NCBI GenBank assembly: GCA_949788275.1
Contig: OX460916.1
Span: 930,001 to 994,000 of the forward strand
Source of the DNA: Weeksellaceae bacterium
GTDB taxonomy: Bacteria; Bacteroidota; Bacteroidia; Flavobacteriales; Weeksellaceae
DNA length: 64,000 nt
Direction of reading: 5' to 3'
Position numbers and translations under genes: made by a program. This document shows, piece after piece, positions 8,875 through 17,555 of this stretch (position 1 is its first letter; each line of letters opens with the position of its first letter). The notes below the pieces were generated by a model that saw nothing but the letters and a program-made list of their open reading frames with translations, ran no database searches and was not told the DNA's origin.

Positions 8875-9654
8875 ATGGAAAATTTTAAAACGAAAGTTAT
8901 TTGGATTACCGGGGCCTCGTCGGGCTTTGGTGAAGCCATGGCCTATGCTTTTGCGAAAGAAGGCGCCCAGCTCATCTTGTCGGCCAGACGGATAGACGAA
9001 CTAGAAAGAGTTAAGGCCAATATTGACCGTGCAGCTGTACTACCGCTCGATCTTTTAAAACCCGAATTATTCGACGCTAAAGTGAATACGGCTTTGGCTA
9101 TTTATGGCCATATCGATCTCGTTATTCATAATGGTGGTCTTGCTCAGAATTCCCTCGCTCTGGATACATCCACAGAAGTAGAACAAAAGATTATGCAAGT
9201 CGATTTTTTTAGTTATACCCAATTGACCAAGTTGCTCTTGCCTCATTTCATAGCGCGTCGAGCAGGCCATATCGTGGTTGTATCTGGTGTATTGGGAAAA
9301 GTAGCCATGCCTTTTAGAACGTCTTATTGCGCTGCTAAGGCTGCTTTACACGGTTATTTTGATAGTTTAAGAGCTGAAGTTCTTCCTCACAATATCTTTG
9401 TAACGGTCTTAATTCCTAGTTTTCTTAAAACCTCGCTTACAGCCCATGCCGTAGGCGTAAAATCACTTGAGACCCCCATATCAACAGGTTGTTCCGTTGA
9501 TAAAGCAGCAAAGCAAGTGGTTAAAGCCGTAAAACGGAGGAAGTTTCAAGCCGTAATTGGCGATTTCGATAAAGGTCGTTTACTTTTATGGATAGGCGGC
9601 ATTTGGCCAAGCCTCGCTATAAAAATGATTTTAAAACAAACCAAGGCCAGTTAA
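8875..9654 (+). CDS. Short-chain dehydrogenase/reductase (SDR, DHRS7-like)
   Basis: This is an NAD(P)-dependent oxidoreductase of the classical SDR family. It has the cofactor motif TGASSGFG near residue 13, an NAG variant (HNGG), the catalytic Ser (VVVSGVLGK) and Tyr-Lys (SYCAAK). The arrangement and the C-terminal half (FVTVLIPSFLKTSL) resemble DHRS7/YqjQ-type SDRs, but the substrate is unknown. Its stop codon sits one base from the end of the convergent thioesterase gene, so the two transcripts probably overlap at their 3' ends. A TTTG-N18-TACCTTGT arrangement just upstream is a plausible but imperfect promoter. Confidence 0.9.
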   Translation: MENFKTKVIWITGASSGFGEAMAYAFAKEGAQLILSARRIDELERVKANIDRAAVLPLDLLKPELFDAKVNTALAIYGHIDLVIHNGGLAQNSLALDTSTEVEQKIMQVDFFSYTQLTKLLLPHFIARRAGHIVVVSGVLGKVAMPFRTSYCAAKAALHGYFDSLRAEVLPHNIFVTVLIPSFLKTSLTAHAVGVKSLETPISTGCSVDKAAKQVVKAVKRRKFQAVIGDFDKGRLLLWIGGIWPSLAIKMILKQTKAS

Positions 9655-9655
9655 A

Positions 9656-10078
9656 TTATTTTATCCGCATCATGGTTACCAACGAAGTCGCTGCATGGGT
9701 TTCCTTTCCGGTGGTTTCAGTAACGGCATAAATTTCGGTTCGGATAACGCTGATCTTTTTACCCCCTTTCACCACATAGGATTTAGAGAGCAAGTAATCC
9801 CCAATAGCCGGACGAAGATAGTTAACCTTTAGTTCCACCGTAACCACATAACAATCGTCTTCATGATGACTTACAGCGGCATAACCCGATGATACATCGA
9901 CCAAAGAAGCAATCATTGCACCGTTAAACATACCGTGTTTTCGCGTCATCATGGTTTGCTTGGGTATTTTAATAGACACAAAATCGGTATCGACTTCTAT
10001 TAATGTAGCATTATAAAATTGCAGTGTTTCAGATCGATTAAAACTGGCTTCTATCAGGGCTTTTTTCTCTGCTGTCAT
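9656..10078 (-). CDS. PaaI-type hotdog-fold thioesterase
   Basis: This 140-residue single hotdog domain should hydrolyse acyl-CoA thioesters. The family pattern is visible: HGMFNGAMIASLVDVSSGYAA carries the His-Gly and the catalytic acidic residue, followed by TVELKVNYLRPA and the strand KISVIRTEIYAV. It converges on the SDR gene with one base between the stops. Neighbours do not reveal the substrate, and the SDR next door need not be functionally linked because it is on the other strand. Confidence 0.88.
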   Translation of the reverse strand: MTAEKKALIEASFNRSETLQFYNATLIEVDTDFVSIKIPKQTMMTRKHGMFNGAMIASLVDVSSGYAAVSHHEDDCYVVTVELKVNYLRPAIGDYLLSKSYVVKGGKKISVIRTEIYAVTETTGKETHAATSLVTMMRIK

Positions 10079-10361
10079 CGGGGATCATTTTAACACAAAG
10101 ATTAAAAGAATACACTGAGTATAGCAAATGAAGTTGTAAACCGTTTCACCTAAAATTAAATTTAAAACTATTTTATTTATTTTTTCTCTCTAAAATAAAC
10201 ATTTTCATTCGGCTTAACTTCTACCATTGAATCACTTATTCAATTCCCAACTTGCATCAGTTTTTTTGCACCACACAACAAGAGGAGATGATGGCAAAGT
10301 TTTCTAAAGTTTTTATCTATCTTTATGCCTTTCATCGTATATAAATTTTTAGATTCATCGT

Positions 10362-11561
10362 ATGGTATTTGATATTTTCGAAACCTTAACCTTCGCTTGT
10401 TTAGTGCTCTTATTGGGTTTTTTTATCGTTAAAAAAGTTAAATTTTTTCAAGATTATAATATTCCCGAACCAGTTGTGGGTGGTTTTTTCGTTGCCATAG
10501 GACTTTATTTAATGTACCATTTTACAGGGAAAAGTTTTACTTTCGAAACAACATTACAGTCTTCAATGATGTTGGTGTTTTTCTCTTCCATTGGATTAAG
10601 TGCCGATTTTGCTCGACTTAAGAAAGGAGGGAAACCCTTGGTTATCTTTGTGCTTTTAACGGGAAGTTTTATCTTTTTACAAAATGTATTCGGTATCTCT
10701 GTGGCTAAACTAGTGGGGTTAGACCCAAGTTATGGCTTAATTGCTGGATCAATTACGCTAACAGGAGGACATGGAACAGGTGCTGCTTGGGCAGACGACT
10801 TAACCAAAACCTTTGGGATTAGTGGAGCAACCGAGTTAGCTATGGCGTGTGCAACCTATGGTTTAGTGATGGGAGGAATTATCGGTGGTCCGGTGGCAAA
10901 ATATTTATTAAAAAAGAATAAATTAAAGCAAAAGGTGACGGAAGATGGTAATGAACAAGAACAAGAGAATTTCGAGAATCCTGCTTTTAAACGCCGCATT
11001 AATGTGCGAAATATGATTGAGACCCTAACGATGCTAGCGATTTGTGTAGCCTTAGGTCAATTCTTATATCTATTCTTTAAAGGGAGTTGGATAGAGTTAC
11101 CCAATTTTGTGTGGTGTTTATTTATTGGTGTCATTATCCGCAATGTGATGGCTCATATGACAACTTATATCGTGAATGATCATGCGGTCGATGTCTTAGG
11201 AAATACAGGTTTATACCTTTTCTTAACCATCGCATTAATGTCGTTGCAACTATGGCATTTAGCAGGTTTAGCAACACAAGTATTAATCGTTTTATTGTTA
11301 CAAACAGCTTTAATGGTTTGTTTTGCCATCTTTGTCACCTATCGGGTAATGGGCAAAGATTACGACGCCATTGTTTTAAGTGCGGGTCACTGTGGTTTCG
11401 GACTTGGAGCAACGCCTACAGCCGTAGCCAATATGCAAGCCATTACCGATAAATACGGCCCATCGCATAAAGCTTTTTTAATCGTTCCTATGGTGGGTGC
11501 ATTTTTTGTCGATATCTTGAATAATGTCTTTATTAAACTCTTTGTTAGTTTCTTGGCCTAG
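10362..11561 (+). CDS. gltS: Sodium/glutamate symporter GltS
   Basis: This inner-membrane Na+-coupled glutamate carrier has 399 residues, the normal family length, and about ten to twelve hydrophobic segments in two inverted halves. Each half has the family's Gly-rich re-entrant signature: TGGHGTGAAWADDL in the first and GHCGFGLGATPTAVANM in the second. A charged cytoplasmic loop (KKNKLKQKVTEDG) separates the halves. It is transcribed alone and followed by a copy of the intergenic repeat. A TATCTTTA sequence 40-50 bases upstream could be its -7 box. Confidence 0.93.
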   Translation: MVFDIFETLTFACLVLLLGFFIVKKVKFFQDYNIPEPVVGGFFVAIGLYLMYHFTGKSFTFETTLQSSMMLVFFSSIGLSADFARLKKGGKPLVIFVLLTGSFIFLQNVFGISVAKLVGLDPSYGLIAGSITLTGGHGTGAAWADDLTKTFGISGATELAMACATYGLVMGGIIGGPVAKYLLKKNKLKQKVTEDGNEQEQENFENPAFKRRINVRNMIETLTMLAICVALGQFLYLFFKGSWIELPNFVWCLFIGVIIRNVMAHMTTYIVNDHAVDVLGNTGLYLFLTIALMSLQLWHLAGLATQVLIVLLLQTALMVCFAIFVTYRVMGKDYDAIVLSAGHCGFGLGATPTAVANMQAITDKYGPSHKAFLIVPMVGAFFVDILNNVFIKLFVSFLA

Positions 11562-11576
11562 TTGAATGGTTTATCA

Positions 11577-11703
11577 TTGGGCAGTCCCTTCGGGCCGCGC
11601 TATACGCTATATCTTTTTGGATGGTAGTTGAAGGTGGGGCTACGATGTAGCCCATGAAGCTCGAGGAATCCAAAAAAGGATGCCGCTGCTATCGCTACTG
11701 CGC
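11577..11703 (-). repeat. Two-hairpin intergenic element, copy C
   Basis: Reverse copy between convergent gltS and the small minus-strand gene at 11826. Read on the minus strand it has GATAGCAGCGGCATCC, a variable stem (CTTTTTTGGAT with ATCCAAAAAG) enclosing a long copy-specific loop, the ATATAGCGTATAGC core, and a short GGCCCGAAGGG hairpin near the end. Confidence 0.8.
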
Positions 11704-11825
11704 ATCCGGTTAAAAAAAAGAACTTAAGTGGCCAAATGCTGTGGTGTTGTGTTCTAAACCCATCGCTTAAGAATAGGCTTCCAAACTAGGAATAACATCA
11801 TTGATTTTTGTGTTTTTACGGACGA

Positions 11826-12035
11826 TTAGGCGTGGGTTTGATGCTCTAAAACGCGAATTTGCTCCTTTAGAAAGCGCAAGTATTTTCGATAATCTTCAAC
11901 ACGAATGGCCATGCGTGTATAGTCTAAACGAATCGGTGTTTCATTTAAGGTTTGGTACAATTGGGGATATTTCTCCTGTATAGTCTGTGTCACCTGATAA
12001 ATTTCGGTCAGAATAACATTTAATTTCGTTTTCAT
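11826..12035 (-). CDS. Small conserved Bacteroidota protein, function unknown
   Basis: This is a 69-residue soluble protein starting MKTKLNVILTEIYQV. The frame is open further upstream, but the ATG at 12035 begins a compact, highly charged helical protein and the extra N-terminal residues look non-coding. I believe similar short proteins (MKTKLN...IQEKYPxLYQTLNETP) occur widely in flavobacteria without assigned function. It contains no Cys and no signal or membrane segment. It is transcribed alone. Confidence 0.65.
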   Translation of the reverse strand: MKTKLNVILTEIYQVTQTIQEKYPQLYQTLNETPIRLDYTRMAIRVEDYRKYLRFLKEQIRVLEHQTHA

Positions 12036-12153
12036 AACAGTAATTTTATTCAATTTAAGAATAAAAGAGCACACACGCCTCATTTTTTATGATAAATATC
12101 ATAATTACCTAAGATGTATTACCACAGCATTCAGTTACAAAGAAGGTCTTTGT

Positions 12154-12567
12154 TTAAGAGATATCCATCTCGTTTCCACATTGTTTACACTTATAAACGG
12201 TTTTGTAGAATAGGGGATAGGTTAAAAATGCAAATGAAAAAATCAATGATAGCATGCCTTTGATTCCTCGGAACGACTTGAAATGATCGTAAAAGTCAGT
12301 CGAATTACAGTCGGGACAATGAACAACCTGATTGTCACTATCCACAAATTTATTCTGTTCAATTTCCTCTAAGACCAGTAAAGCCCGATCTATATCAAAT
12401 CGATTTATTTTTAGTTTTATACCGCCAACAGCATTGGCGTATAAAGCATTCAGTGTAACCATGTTTTCATCAAATACATAGCAAGCAATCTCCTCACTTT
12501 CTAGTTTAGAGCGAATCATATGCGCTTCAATAGCGCTATCACATGTTTTTAAAGTAACTAATTCCAT
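12154..12567 (-). CDS. DUF2007-domain protein with C-terminal zinc ribbon and membrane segment
   Basis: The N-terminal half (about 1-70) matches the DUF2007 (putative signal-transducing protein) pattern: LVTLKTCDSAIEAHMIRSKL, then a GGIKLKI strand and a D-x-x-RALLVLEE helix. The second half has a split zinc ribbon, CPDC at about residue 84 and CKQCG near the end. A hydrophobic stretch (GMLSLIFSFAFLTYPLF) between the pairs looks like one membrane segment. A transmembrane helix inside a zinc ribbon is unusual but recurs in DUF2007 proteins of this phylum. The role is unknown. Confidence 0.75.
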   Translation of the reverse strand: MELVTLKTCDSAIEAHMIRSKLESEEIACYVFDENMVTLNALYANAVGGIKLKINRFDIDRALLVLEEIEQNKFVDSDNQVVHCPDCNSTDFYDHFKSFRGIKGMLSLIFSFAFLTYPLFYKTVYKCKQCGNEMDIS

Positions 12568-12659
12568 GGGTTAATTTTTTTCTTTCATCAGTAAATAAAG
12601 CAATTCTTTTGCAAAGTATTCGAAATGAAAGTTACACTATTTAACGGTCATTCTTAATA

Positions 12660-12688
12660 TTGTCTTAACCCTTTATTGAATATCTTGT
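12660..12688 (+). promoter_or_regulatory. Candidate promoter of the SGNH hydrolase gene
   Basis: TTG at 12660-12662, an 18-base spacer and TATCTTGT at 12681-12688 match the spacing of the Bacteroidota promoter. The last two bases of the -7 box do not match the consensus. Confidence 0.4.
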
Positions 12689-12705
12689 GGCGGTAAAAAA
12701 CGACT

Positions 12706-13776
12706 ATGAAATTCGTATTATTCATCATCCTATTCGGTTTAAACGCCGTACTATTTGGTCAAGAAATCATTTATAAAACACAGGACTCTTTTACTATTCA
12801 AGGAAAGGTTTCAGAAAACGGTCCCCGTTTTACTCGGATTGATCCTTTGAAATACAGCAGACTACCACAAGCTGTTAAAAAACGACTAGCTTATCCTGCT
12901 GGCCTTTTTGTTCATTTTTTATCCAACACTACGCAGGTTAACCTACAATGGTCAACCAAGGAAATCTCGCATGGCGTGAATATGAATGGCATAATGGCTA
13001 GGGGAATGGATTTATACATTAAAGAAGGTAATCAGTGGATATTCGCCGGAGTTGCACGTCCTACCGATCAAAAGCAAGTGAGTAACTTTACAATGGTAAA
13101 AAATAGGGATAACAGCCTTAGAGAATTTTTAATCTATCTACCTCTCTGGGCTGAAGTAACCGATATGAAAATAGGTATTGATGCAAACGCAAGCTTTCAA
13201 GACCAAAAGCGTTTGTTTAAGAAAAAAGTTGTGGTGTATGGATCTAGCATTGTTCATGGAGCATCGGCTTCACGTTCAGGAATGACCTATCCTGCCATTA
13301 TTGAGCGAAATACCAATTACCAACTGATTAACCTAGGGGTTAGCGGAAGCGCCAAGATGGAAACTGAAGTGGCGGATATGTTGAAAGATGCCCAAGATGT
13401 TGATCTTTTTATCTTAGACTGTGTTCCCAATGCGTCTCCCGAAGAAATCACCGAACGTACCCAACATTTTGTGAAGCATATCCGTCGATTTCATCCGAAA
13501 ACCCCCATTCTGATGATCGAATCGACTATTCGCCCAATAAGTTTGTTTGATCATGAATGGAATGCACGAGTTCATCAGCAAAACGAACGTTTTTACAATG
13601 AATATCAACAGTTAAAAGCCCAAGGCGATGTAAATCTTCATCTCCTTAGAGCCGAAAATTTATTGGGTTCTGATAATGAGGGAACAACCGACGGTAGTCA
13701 TCCCAATGATTTGGGGTTCAGCCGCATGGTAAACATCATTCAGCCAGCTATTGAAGCCATTTTTAACGATGAATAA
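12706..13776 (+). CDS. Exported SGNH/GDSL-type hydrolase (carbohydrate-esterase-like)
   Basis: This is a periplasmic or secreted esterase. A signal peptide (MKFVLFIILFGLNAVLFGQ) leads into a beta-sandwich-like N-terminal domain (about 25-165), then an SGNH hydrolase domain. Blocks: catalytic Ser in VVVYGSSIVHGAS, block II Gly in NLGVSGSAKM, block III Asn in LDCVPNAS, and block V Asp/His in DGSHPND. The layout resembles two-domain SGNH esterases of Bacteroidota that remove acyl groups from polysaccharides. The substrate is inferred only by family. Its last 14 bases overlap the end of the convergent NAGPA-like gene. Confidence 0.9.
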   Translation: MKFVLFIILFGLNAVLFGQEIIYKTQDSFTIQGKVSENGPRFTRIDPLKYSRLPQAVKKRLAYPAGLFVHFLSNTTQVNLQWSTKEISHGVNMNGIMARGMDLYIKEGNQWIFAGVARPTDQKQVSNFTMVKNRDNSLREFLIYLPLWAEVTDMKIGIDANASFQDQKRLFKKKVVVYGSSIVHGASASRSGMTYPAIIERNTNYQLINLGVSGSAKMETEVADMLKDAQDVDLFILDCVPNASPEEITERTQHFVKHIRRFHPKTPILMIESTIRPISLFDHEWNARVHQQNERFYNEYQQLKAQGDVNLHLLRAENLLGSDNEGTTDGSHPNDLGFSRMVNIIQPAIEAIFNDE

Positions 13777-14689
13777 TGAACAAAGCATTTCTAATTTTCC
13801 GTTGTCCATCATGATCAAACTGTTTATTATCGGTGGGGTAATTAACAACACCTGTCTTCGAGCGTCTATCATTTTTAATCCATAAGGTCGTTGAACCACC
13901 ACCGTCGAGGTTTAAAGCATCTTTCGGATTGAAATGTTTTACCAAAAAAGCCGTTAGTTCTTTGGCGTTCATTCCAGCGGCTTGTTGACTTCTACCATCC
14001 ACAGCGATTAGTAGCACAGACCCATCTTCAAGTATCGCAATGGCCGAACGGGGATGGCGAACTCCTTGATGGCGATCGGGATTTTCGTAGGCCAGTTGAT
14101 GGAGGTTGATGGTACTTTTAGCTTTTACAAAATGGGCTCCCGATGTTTGGTAATTTTCAATTAAAAGCGGTGAACCCGAAATAATGTCTGAAGCATTCAA
14201 GGCTTGGTAGATGGAATTATTTCCCCGGATTATTCCTATTGCTTTATCCTTCATATAAAAAGCACCCTCATGCTTCCAAGCATAACGCGAATTGGATGCT
14301 ACTTCGACGCTATCGATCAAATTATTATCAAGCTTTAGAAATGAAGTCGATTTTTTCCCCGTTTGTTCTTTTTCATAATAGGTTCCGTTTAAACCCACTT
14401 TTGAGTTGACTATTCTTAGGGCCATAGACGATAGAGAGTCTACCAGTCCATCATCATAAAGCTTTAACCGGTAGTTGGATTTATGGGGTTGAAAATGAAT
14501 AACATTTACATTTTGATAAGCATTCATTTCGTCTACAAATTGTGAAGATAGTTCGTAGTGAAGAAGCCCTTTTTCAAGTTGTTGAACGGTCCATGCTTGG
14601 CTTAACGCCAATGGATTTAATTGTTTAGAACAACTACTTGTAAAAAAATGGAAGCTGATAAATAAACATCCTAGGTATAAAAAACGCAT
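13763..14689 (-). CDS. Phosphodiester glycosidase (NAGPA/DUF2233) family lipoprotein
   Basis: The lipoprotein signal ends FTSSC with the lipidated Cys near residue 20. The C-terminal two-thirds match the NAGPA domain: AIAILEDGSVLLIAVDGR, then AAGMNAKELTAFLVKH, the signature ALNLDGGGSTTLWI, and a final RKIRNALFI strand. Family members cleave sugar-1-phosphodiester bonds, as in wall or capsule polymers. The protein should face the periplasm. It converges with the SGNH hydrolase and overlaps it by 14 bases, so two envelope carbohydrate enzymes share a terminator-free 3' junction. Confidence 0.88.
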   Translation of the reverse strand: MRFLYLGCLFISFHFFTSSCSKQLNPLALSQAWTVQQLEKGLLHYELSSQFVDEMNAYQNVNVIHFQPHKSNYRLKLYDDGLVDSLSSMALRIVNSKVGLNGTYYEKEQTGKKSTSFLKLDNNLIDSVEVASNSRYAWKHEGAFYMKDKAIGIIRGNNSIYQALNASDIISGSPLLIENYQTSGAHFVKAKSTINLHQLAYENPDRHQGVRHPRSAIAILEDGSVLLIAVDGRSQQAAGMNAKELTAFLVKHFNPKDALNLDGGGSTTLWIKNDRRSKTGVVNYPTDNKQFDHDGQRKIRNALFIIHR

Positions 14690-14808
14690 CCTATATGATT
14701 TAGTTAATAGAAAGAGCGAATATAATCAGCAGGTGTTAAGTCAAGATGAAGGAAATATTACCATTAGGTAGTATTACGAAAAGCGAATAAATCATTTCTC
14801 AATAAAAT

Positions 14809-15177
14809 TTATTGTGGCGTTGCTCTTTGCATACCATTTATCCAAGTCGTATAAAATACGCCACCTAAAGCATAAGCTACAACGTCGAATGGATCTGCGG
14901 TGTATTGATCCGAATATAAAGGTAGAATACCTTCAAATACCACCGATAAGTAGACCACCAAGAATAGGGTAAACCACGAAGGATAAATGTAATTAGGGGT
15001 TTTAAAGATAAACCGATTACTTATATAGTTGCATAGATAAGTGATGAGGCCTACACAGATAAAATCGGTTAAGTACCCATTAATGATTGGCCAATTGACA
15101 TTGAAATAACGCAATAAATAGACCCCAAAGTATAATAAAATGGACGCCAATAATAAAGGGTGGCTGAGGCGAAACAT
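14809..15177 (-). CDS. Small multi-pass inner-membrane protein
   Basis: This 122-residue protein has about four hydrophobic helices (LLLASILLYFGVYLL, YLTDFICVGLITYLC, WFTLFLVVYLSVVFEGIL, VVAYALGGVFYTTWI). Conserved-looking polar residues sit in the loops (FEGILPLY, DPFDVVAYALGG). The arrangement recalls VanZ-like and related small membrane proteins of Bacteroidota, but I cannot assign a family with confidence. It starts 9 bases after the stop of the 48-codon gene upstream on the same strand, so the two form a small operon. Confidence 0.72.
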   Translation of the reverse strand: MFRLSHPLLLASILLYFGVYLLRYFNVNWPIINGYLTDFICVGLITYLCNYISNRFIFKTPNYIYPSWFTLFLVVYLSVVFEGILPLYSDQYTADPFDVVAYALGGVFYTTWINGMQRATPQ

Positions 15178-15185
15178 GCTTTCGA

Positions 15186-15332
15186 CTACAGAACAAACGC
15201 CATAATGATTAAAATAAAACCGGTCACCATCAAAGCAAATACCGAAAATACATTAAATGCTATGCGTGAAAAATCACTTGCTGCATTCCCTTCGTTTATT
15301 TTCTTGGCTTCCTTCTCTCTATCTGTTTTCAT
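15186..15332 (-). CDS. 48-residue single-pass membrane protein (short gene)
   Basis: Reading the minus strand from the ATG at 15332 gives a clean 48-codon frame. A charged N-terminus (MKTDREKEAKKINEG) is followed by one hydrophobic helix (FSVFALMVTGFILIIMAFVL) and a TAG stop. Three things support it as real: the charge-then-helix layout of a small membrane protein; a perfect TAnnTTTG box (TACTTTTG, 15356-15363) about 24 bases upstream; and its position 9 bases before another membrane-protein gene on the same strand. The overlapping plus-strand frame at 15160-15378 has none of these. Function is unknown. Confidence 0.7.
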   Translation of the reverse strand: MKTDREKEAKKINEGNAASDFSRIAFNVFSVFALMVTGFILIIMAFVL

Positions 15333-15355
15333 AATTTCAACGATGCTTGTTACCA

Positions 15356-15363
15356 CAAAAGTA
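15356..15363 (-). promoter_or_regulatory. -7 box TACTTTTG for the two small membrane-protein genes
   Basis: On the minus strand this is an exact TAnnTTTG match placed 24-31 bases before the ATG of the 48-codon gene. The -33 region is weak. Confidence 0.45.
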
Positions 15364-15516
15364 AGGAATATAACTTAGAAGAAGCATGTCGTATTGACCG
15401 CTGGATTTTTTAGGAATTCAAAAAAAATTAATTCATTATAAATAAGTAGCTAAGGATTAAATTTTAGACTTATGATTATCCTATGTATTTCATTTTTTAA
15501 TTATATTTCTTAAAAA

Positions 15517-15987
15517 ATGAAACCTTTAATCGTATTCCTTCTGGTTTTTAGCCTCTCTTCTTTTGCCAGTCGACTATGGCGCGGAACTTTTCAATTGGAA
15601 AAATCCATACGCTTTGGTTTGTCGGCCATGCTGTTATTTTCGTCGTTAGGGCATTTTCTCTATAGCCAAGGAATGGCTCTTATGATTCCTGAAATCATCC
15701 CCTATAAGCTTGAAATTGTGTATATAACCGGTTTATTTGAAATAGCATTGGCGGTTGGGCTGTTGATTCCAAACTTTCGAAAGCTTACCGGGTGGGTATT
15801 CATTTTCTTTTTAATCGCCGTGTTACCCGCTAATATTCGTGCATCCATATTTCATTTAAATTTTCAAACCGCTCAATTCGATGGGTATGGCCTTTCTTAT
15901 TTATGGTTTAGAATTCCGTTGCAGCTCTTTTTTATAGCCTGGACGTATTTTTCGTGTATCCGCCCGAATAAAAAGCCCATTCACTAA
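15517..15987 (+). CDS. DoxX-like family inner-membrane protein
   Basis: This 156-residue protein has four hydrophobic helices. The family pattern is visible in FGLSAMLLFSSLGHFLY, the second helix start (ALMIPEIIP), the Gly/Glu-rich third helix (YITGLFEIALAVGLLIP) and FLIAVLPANIRAS. DoxX-like proteins are associated with quinone or thiol redox and sulfur oxidation, but this member's role is not known. It converges on the amine oxidase gene with 10 bases between stops. Confidence 0.85.
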   Translation: MKPLIVFLLVFSLSSFASRLWRGTFQLEKSIRFGLSAMLLFSSLGHFLYSQGMALMIPEIIPYKLEIVYITGLFEIALAVGLLIPNFRKLTGWVFIFFLIAVLPANIRASIFHLNFQTAQFDGYGLSYLWFRIPLQLFFIAWTYFSCIRPNKKPIH

Positions 15988-15997
15988 TGGTTTTTTC

Positions 15998-17209
15998 TTA
16001 TAAAAGATGATTGACATGAACGGCAGTCTCCATCGCACCCTGAATAAAACCATAGTGCATAGAAGTATTCATAGCTTCCCCAATAAAGAAAACAGTGTTC
16101 ATGACTGGTTGAGCAGCAATTTCTCTTTTCCCTAAATCACCTGGTTTAGGATAGCTATAAGTTCCTTGTATATAATCTTCGTTCGTCCAATCCTGAAAGA
16201 CACTTCCAAGAAATAGGTTAGAAGCATTTTTACCTGAAATTTGCGCTATCTCCTGAATCATTTTTTCTTGGTATAGCATAGGGTTCTTATAATAATTTTC
16301 CGCATATTTTCCCATTATCAAAGTAATCAATTGGTAATTGTTTTCTGTTTCAGCTCCAAGGGCGTAATAGGGGGCAAATTGTAATTCATAAGCCGTATTT
16401 TTTACACTCATTTTTTCACGAAAGAAAAGAAAGACTTTCAGTCCTTTTCCCATGCCAATGGAATGAATAGCATCTAATTTTTCCGTCGACAGAGAAGGAG
16501 TAAATAGAATTTTACCTTGTTGCAACTGAGAAATTGGAACACTGACAATCACTTTATTAAAGAAGAGACTTGTACCTGAGTTATCAATTAATTCAACCTG
16601 ATTTTCTGAATAATTGATTTGGTTAATTGGCGTTGAAAGATGGATAATTCTTTTGGGGATTTTACTAAAGTAGGCTTGCACAAATTCAGACATGGTCGTG
16701 TTATTTAATGCATAATCATCGGGAGAAATTTGTTTGGTAAGCTTTGTGAATTCAATGGTTGAAAATGTTTCGCTCGAAGCGGCCATATCCACCAGTATAG
16801 CCTCCATAAAATGAAGGAGTTTAGGATCTTTAGAGAATGCTGCTATGGTTTTTGAAAGAGGTTGATCCTCATCAAAAACTTGAGTAGAAAGATAGGTATA
16901 AAAATCTTGAACTATTTCTGGTTGCTTATGTTCGTTGTTTTCAGCAAAATCAAAACGCTCTAAATGATATTCTTCTTTGTGCTCCTTTAAAATCTGTGTC
17001 AGAAGATTTTCCTTTCCATCGATTTGATGCAACCACTGAGCACCGAGATCAATTTGTTGCCCATTGAATTCCCCACTTTTTATTCGACCACCAATTTCAG
17101 AATGAGCTTCAAATAATTCAACAGAATACCCTTTTTTAAGCAGTAAATGAGTCATGTATAAACCTGAAACACCAGCTCCAATGACGGCAATTTTATCTTT
17201 TATATTCAT
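15998..17209 (-). CDS. Flavin-containing amine oxidase (MAO/PAO-like)
   Basis: This is a FAD-dependent oxidoreductase of the monoamine/polyamine oxidase type. The N-terminal Rossmann motif is IAVIGAGVSGLYMTHLLLKKG, with the downstream acidic residue (VELFEAH) and GG-R motif (EIGGRIKSG), then LGAQWLH. The C-terminal FAD motif VFFIGEAMNTSMHYGFIQGA is also clear. Its 403 residues fit the family, and no signal or membrane anchor is present, so it is cytoplasmic. It is a single gene with a good upstream promoter (TTG-N18-TAGTTTCG). The amine substrate is unknown. Confidence 0.9.
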   Translation of the reverse strand: MNIKDKIAVIGAGVSGLYMTHLLLKKGYSVELFEAHSEIGGRIKSGEFNGQQIDLGAQWLHQIDGKENLLTQILKEHKEEYHLERFDFAENNEHKQPEIVQDFYTYLSTQVFDEDQPLSKTIAAFSKDPKLLHFMEAILVDMAASSETFSTIEFTKLTKQISPDDYALNNTTMSEFVQAYFSKIPKRIIHLSTPINQINYSENQVELIDNSGTSLFFNKVIVSVPISQLQQGKILFTPSLSTEKLDAIHSIGMGKGLKVFLFFREKMSVKNTAYELQFAPYYALGAETENNYQLITLIMGKYAENYYKNPMLYQEKMIQEIAQISGKNASNLFLGSVFQDWTNEDYIQGTYSYPKPGDLGKREIAAQPVMNTVFFIGEAMNTSMHYGFIQGAMETAVHVNHLL

Positions 17210-17226
17210 CTTGGCATTAATTCTTA

Positions 17227-17255
17227 CGAAACTACATCATTATTATTCGAATCAA
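17227..17255 (-). promoter_or_regulatory. Candidate promoter of the amine oxidase gene
   Basis: On the minus strand TTG (17253-17255), an 18-base spacer and TAGTTTCG (17227-17234, 5 of the 6 specified positions of TAnnTTTG) give the right geometry, 18 bases before the ATG. Confidence 0.5.
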
Positions 17256-17555
17256 GTATATTTACTTTTAAATAAAGAATCTCAATCGTAACTCATATTC
17301 AGAAAATCCATATTCAATCCGAGGTCAGTGTAAAGTTTAAATTGGAGTAGCGGGGGGTATTTATTATAAAATACATCATAAAATAATTTAACCAGACCAT
17401 TTAATAAATTGCCGCCAATTTTTCTTATTGTTTATGAGTCGATTAAAACGATTCATAAAAAAATTGTAAATACTTTATACGATTTATGCAATAATTGTTA
17501 AAATAGTTTGTTTAATGTGCAGGGTTTAGAACAGACTCTCTATAACACAGGCATT
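17256..17555. other. AT-rich divergent intergenic region
   Basis: This region separates the divergent amine oxidase and acyltransferase genes. It contains a short inverted repeat around TATTTATTATAAAATA. I see no convincing plus-strand -7 box and no coding frame. The acyltransferase frame is open from a TTG at 17508, but the first 16 codons do not look like protein. Confidence 0.5.

Noticed and set aside
11801-11983. 60-residue plus-strand open frame
   Set aside because: It is antisense to the small conserved gene at 11826-12035.
15160-15378. 72-residue plus-strand open frame
   Set aside because: It overlaps the better-supported minus-strand 48-codon gene and the start of the next one; no promoter or protein-like pattern on this strand.
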